Origin: Monodelphis domestica
Lineage: Eukaryota; Chordata; Mammalia; Didelphimorphia; Didelphidae
Assembly (NCBI RefSeq): GCF_027887165.1
Contig: NC_077227.1
Coordinates: forward strand, 72,475,271-72,539,270
Direction: 5' to 3'
Length of the DNA: 64,000 nt
A program made the translations under genes and the position numbers. The notes under the pieces are model-generated. The model made no database searches, was not told where the DNA came from, and saw only the letters and a program-made list of their open reading frames with translations. Positions 59,331 through 64,000 of the stretch are shown here, one piece after another (position 1 is the stretch's first letter; every line of letters starts with the position of its first letter).

Positions 59331-60056
59331 TTTTCAGCTACCTGAGCACATGCCCTGCTGAAGTAGAAAGAACTGCACAGAACTAGGGTCACTTTTGTAT
59401 TCTGTTTTGTGGGTCACCAAGTGGTAGGCCTACAGATGAGTTTCTCCATTCCCAGTGTAGCTGAGTCTCAGTCTGCTGCCAAGATGTCTTCCAGCATCAT
59501 CTCCCATACAGATTCTTACTTACTTGAAGAGTAAGTAAGACTTACTTGTCCTCTACTGAAATGGCCTCTTGAGCATGCAGGCTCATTTCTATGCTGCATC
59601 AAAAGTAGGACTTTATGGAGAATTAAGAGACTTGCCATTGAATCAGTGTAGTTTTACATAGAATCAAAATGCACTAGTCTAAAATGGAGAATATATGGGT
59701 TATGTATAAGAGCTGGTGGAAAAAAATTGCGGTGATTTCATTCAGCTGCTCATTTTTATTTGAGTCAACCCTGTGATACAGCCCAAAAAGGTTCTGCTGT
59801 TCTAGGCTACCTTAAGAGCAACAGTGTCCCAAACAAGGACATAGTTCCTTTTTGCTATGCTGTGGTCAAACCACTTTGGAATATGAATTCCATTTTGTAA
59901 TTAGGAAGGACATAGAAAAGCTGAAGTGCATCTCTAGTTGAGGGTGGCTAGAATGATGAAATGATTAGAATTTTTATTTTATCCTATAAGGAGCCTTATC
60001 CTTATATGGATAAGTTAAAGGAAAAAATGAGAGACAAATTATTTGTCTTTAAATAT
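59331..60056. other. Intergenic, nothing recognised
   Basis: No supportable feature. The 59520-59560 stretch has a short inverted TTACTTACTTGAAGAGTAAG palindrome-like element. Confidence 0.35.
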
Positions 60057-60107
60057 CTATACAGGTCTCTCTCCCTGAGCTGAGCTGGGTGTTTGTTCTC
60101 TCTGGAT

Positions 60108-60599
<492 letters not shown>

Positions 60600-61275
60600 T
60601 ATTCTGAAGGTTCTTGGAACAGAATAAGGCACTTGCGAACATCATGCCCAAGTTTTACTGTGATTACTATGATTACCTTTCTCACGATTTTCCATCTGTG
60701 AGGAAGACCCACTTTATGGAAGGAAGCACAAAGAGAATGTGAGAGACTATTATCGAAAATGAATGGAAGAGCAAGCCCATAGCCTGATTGATAAAACAAC
60801 TACTGCATTTCAGCAAGGAAGAATTCCTCCCAATCTTCTCTCTGCTCCTCCACTTGGAGGGCCTATGATCCCACCTCTTTACTCTAGCATGATGGGACTT
60901 CCCTCTCCTGGGATGAAGCCTGTGGGGCCGCTTCCTGGCATGAGGATGCCCATGGGAGGTCACATGCCTATGATACCTGGCCTGCAATGATGAGACTCCT
61001 TCCCCATCCCATGATGGTCCCCACTCATCCAGTGATGATCAGACAGATAAAATAAAGGAAATGCAAGGAAGCCCATTTCTCAGTTTTCACTTCTTTGTTC
61101 TATTTCACCAGAACATCATGATCCTGGGCCTCAGATGTGTTTTTTTTTCTTTTTTTCCCCTTTCCCTTTTAAAACATTGATACTCTTTTACATCACAGTC
61201 ACTTTCAGTGGTCCAACCCCTTCCCTGCCCTTAATTATTTTCCTCCTCTGTGATAAATAAGCACAGTAAAGAAAA
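60600..61275 (+). pseudogene. SNRPC: SNRPC processed pseudogene (U1 snRNP protein C)
   Basis: Intronless copy of the U1-C mRNA, the zinc-finger protein that helps U1 snRNP recognise 5' splice sites. The start at 60644 reads [11 protein letters not shown], close to the known N-terminus, but one codon is missing from the zinc-finger segment and one base is lost near 60715, shifting the frame. The Trp codon before MEEQ is TGA. After it an open stretch (60763-60990, 75 aa) reads [13 protein letters not shown] and a Pro/Met/Gly-rich tail with GGHMPM. The tail ends early, and the 3' UTR-like sequence runs to GATAAATAAGCACAG near 61254-61268. Two breaks plus lost finger residues make it non-functional. 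The left limit is uncertain. Confidence 0.88.
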
Positions 61276-61465
61276 GAAGAAGCATATTGGACTTATCTAA
61301 AAATTCTCCCTTTTTCTACACCTATAGTTTTAACTCTGCAGTGGTCCCCCTTCCCCTGCCCTTCAGTATTCCCTCCCCTATGATAAATAAGCACAGTGAA
61401 GAAAAAAAATCATATTGGTCATGTCAAAAAATTCTCTCTTTCCCTTACCTATACAGGTTTAACAC
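61206..61465 (+). repeat. Imperfect tandem duplication, two copies of about 130 bp
   Basis: Copy A (61206-61334) and copy B (61339-61465) both run CAGTGGTCC, CCCTGCCCTT, TGATAAATAAGCACAGT and an ACCTATA end. Copy A is the tail of the SNRPC retrocopy. Confidence 0.85.
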
Positions 61466-61669
61466 CTCTCTGCCAAAGGAAAAGAAAGGAAACATCCTTT
61501 ACCAGTCCTCTGAAGTCACCGTTGCATAATACATTCATTGATCAGACTTTGAAGTCTATCGGTGTTGTGTTCCTTAATACTGTGGTGGTTGTGTAAATTG
61601 TTTTTTCCTGTTTCTGCTTACTTTCCCTCTACCATTAGTACATAGAAGCCTTGACATAGTTCTCTAATC

Positions 61670-62100
61670 CATGTTCATTTCTTACAGCACAATATCCTGT
61701 CATTGTCATATATCTCATATGTTTGATGTTTCTCAATTGGTGGGTATTGTTGGCTTGTAGTTCTTTGCTACTGTTATTGATATTTTTGTATATATGGGAC
61801 CTTTCCCACTATCTTTGCCTCTCTTGGGTTATATGCCAATAGCGATATTTCTGAGTCAAAGATAGGTGTTTTAGTGACTTTTTAGAGTAATTCCAAATCA
61901 TTTTTCAGAACTGTCAAATTTATAGCTCCATCATTATTGCATTAGTGTGCCTATCTTTCCACAGTCCTTCCAACACTGATCATTTTCCTCTTGTCCTCTT
62001 TCTCACAATTGTGTAAAGTGAAGCTTCAGAATTTTAATTTGCATTTCTCTTTTTAGAGAGTTGGAGCATTCTGTCATGATTGTTGATAGCTTGCCAGTTT
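61670..62100 (-). repeat. Old L1 relic, antisense
   Basis: CATTTCTTACAGCACAATAT, TGGGTTATATGCCAATAGCG, TCCTTCCAACACTGATCATT and AATTTGCATTTCTC follow the same antisense L1 3' order as 42885-43420. Confidence 0.65.
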
Positions 62101-63184
62101 TTGTGCCCCCCCCAACTACTGTTCCAAACATGTAAGAAGCCTTCCCACTTCCTGTCAAAGAAACAATTTTAAAAGCAAGAGTAGGGCAGAAATGCAGCTT
62201 ATATTTGTATTGTGACGTATAAAAATAAAAGTATTGATTGTTTTAGCATTGAAAACAAAAAAATAAATATACATATGTGGTCCATTAGAGAGCACTGAAC
62301 AACAATTCAAGTAGCCACCCTTCTAGTGTTTATGTTTGTAGGCAATTAACTTCATTTTCTGAGTCTTAGTTTCTTCATCTATGAAATGAGAGCAATATCA
62401 GCATTCACTTTTTCACAATGGTGGCAAATTAGGTGAGAAAATTAATGGTAGAGGCTATAAACTATCCAATACTATACCAAAAGTTAGTGTTAAGCAAAAA
62501 ACTGACTTAAAAATAATGGTGGAAGGCAAGAAAAGAAGTCCATTAGGATAAGTTTTTCCCATGAAAAAAATAAGGAGATTAAAAATGTAGTAGTATGCCC
62601 TTGGAGACATATATAGAACTGTAAAGAACTGTAGGATTTAGAGATAGGAGTCACCTTAGAGATCATATAATTTAACCTCATTTTATAGATGAAAAAACTG
62701 AGCCAGAAAAGTTAAATGTCTTGCTTGAGATAACATAAAGAAATTAAGCATCAATGTTGAATCCAGCTCTTTCTAATACTTCTTTAGAGTATTTGGATAT
62801 CTGGGTGGTGATCATAGCTTGTGACTTCTAATACCAGTATTCTAGTCTGGCCATAGCACAAAGGAGAAGCCTGGGGGGTTGTCTAGTGGAGACATTTAAT
62901 TTCTAATCATGAAATAATGTTATTCTAAGGCTTCATACAATCACTACGATGCCACCCACAAACAGGGCTATCTGAAGGAACTTAACGGTGATTTTCTAAT
63001 CCAATTCTTCAAAGGACATTCATTGTCCATGATGACAGTGGAAAGCACTTGTGGTCATAATCTTTTTAATTCATTTGTTTGAGTCTCTGATCATCCATTT
63101 CAAAGTCTTCTCTGTGGTTGTATCTGTTAAGGGATCAACTGCATTAGAAATACCTTTTGGAGAAGGGCCTTAAGACTGCTTTGC
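62101..63184. repeat. Intergenic with MIR fragments
   Basis: A sense MIR piece at 62345-62405 (GTCTTAGTTTCTTCATCTAT) and an antisense one at 62635-62770 (CTCATTTTATAGATGAAAAA). The rest is unidentified; a C-run lies at 62107-62115. Confidence 0.5.
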
Positions 63185-63900
63185 TCTAGTGGAGTCAACA
63201 AGTATATTTACTAAGCATCTACTATGTTCTAAGCACTGTTAAATGCTAAGCCCTGAAGACACCAAAAACTAACAAAAAGTCTCTGCTTTCACTTTCAAGA
63301 AGCTCACAGGGTTATGGGAGAGACAGCATGCAAACCATTATATATAAATAGGCCATAGATAAGACAAATTTGAAGATAATAGAGGAATGGTACTACTGTT
63401 CAGGGGGATCAGGAAAGGCTTCTTGGTGAGGATGGGTTTAGCTAAAAAGGAAGAGCTCTCCAGACATGGGAGACTGATAGTGAAATTGCATGGTTAGGAA
63501 ATGGAGTGTTGTGTGAGTCCCTGCCCTCTGAAGTTTATATTCTGCTGGAGACAGACAATGTGGACTCAGACTTAAGAAGAGGAGAGCACTAGAAAGGTGA
63601 GGGACAACCGTGGAAGAGGTGGCATCTGATCTGAGAAGGTAAGGATTCTGAAAGGTAGCGGTGAGAAAAATATATTTCTGGCATGAAAGATGGCTTGGAA
63701 AAAAATGCCTGGAGGTAGAAACCACCATGTCTAAATAGAAGTTGAGTTGGCTACAAATGCATGAAGAATAACTTATGGATGGGAAACATAGGTTAGAACC
63801 AGTTTATGGAGAGTCTGAAATGCAAGCTTGGGAAATGTGTATTTTATTCTATAAGGTGCCATTGAAGGTTTGGGAACAAAAGTGACAAGCACTTTTTAGA
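63185..63900 (-). repeat. L2 LINE 3' region, antisense, possibly two pieces
   Basis: TACTAAGCATCTACTATGTT, then AGAAGCTCACAGGGTTATGG and AGGCTTCTTGGTGAGGATGG. A second 3'-end-like start (GAGTCCCTGCCCTCTGAAG, 63517-63535) suggests two overlapping insertions or a duplication. Confidence 0.6.
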
Positions 63901-64000
63901 CTCCTTTAGTCTCCTTGTAATTTATATCATTTGAAATTATATTCTGTGCCCATCTTTTCTTCCATGGCTAGGGTTTTTTTTTTTTTATAATAGCATTTAA

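Overview
The window is a piece of a mammalian, almost certainly marsupial, chromosome. It carries one recognisable protein gene on the + strand: MAPK8 (JNK1, c-Jun N-terminal kinase 1). Every coding exon of the kinase can be read here, including both members of the mutually exclusive exon pair and both C-terminal splice forms. The marsupial assignment rests on the repeats. About eight copies are of a tRNA/CORE-type SINE typical of marsupials, two are SINEs with an RTE-type tail, and there is a nearly full-length marsupial-type L1. The species cannot be fixed from the sequence alone.

Layout. 1-11197 is sequence upstream of the first coding exon, probably a 5' intron. It holds a Tigger/mariner-like MITE, a TTCC/CT simple repeat, SINEs, L2 and HAL1/L1 relics, and an LTR-like element. 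11198-45295 holds MAPK8 coding exons c1-c11. Joined (122+130+59+139+166+72+183+125+64+78+146 nt), they give exactly 427 codons plus stop (JNK1-alpha2/beta2). A 5-nt upstream acceptor in c11 gives 384 aa (alpha1/beta1). Intron 2 (12.4 kb) contains a 6.3-kb L1 with a target-site duplication. About 45296-50030 is a long repeat-free block that fits the 3' UTR, ending at an AATAAA near 50011. 50040-64000 is intergenic: a second copy of the LTR-like element, L2/MIR relics, long CA/TG and CT simple repeats, and a processed pseudogene of SNRPC (U1 snRNP protein C) at about 60600-61275.

The most informative biology is the mutually exclusive exon pair at 38972-39043 and 39397-39468. Both exons end in a U12-type donor (GTATCCTT). 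The acceptor of the second exon looks U2-type, so joining the two exons to each other would require incompatible spliceosomes. This arrangement has been discussed for JNK1 and is intact here. No wholly new system was found. The remaining points concern nested transposons, a tandemly duplicated retrocopy tail, two LTRs with likely target-site duplications, and one unidentified stretch at about 58000-59330.
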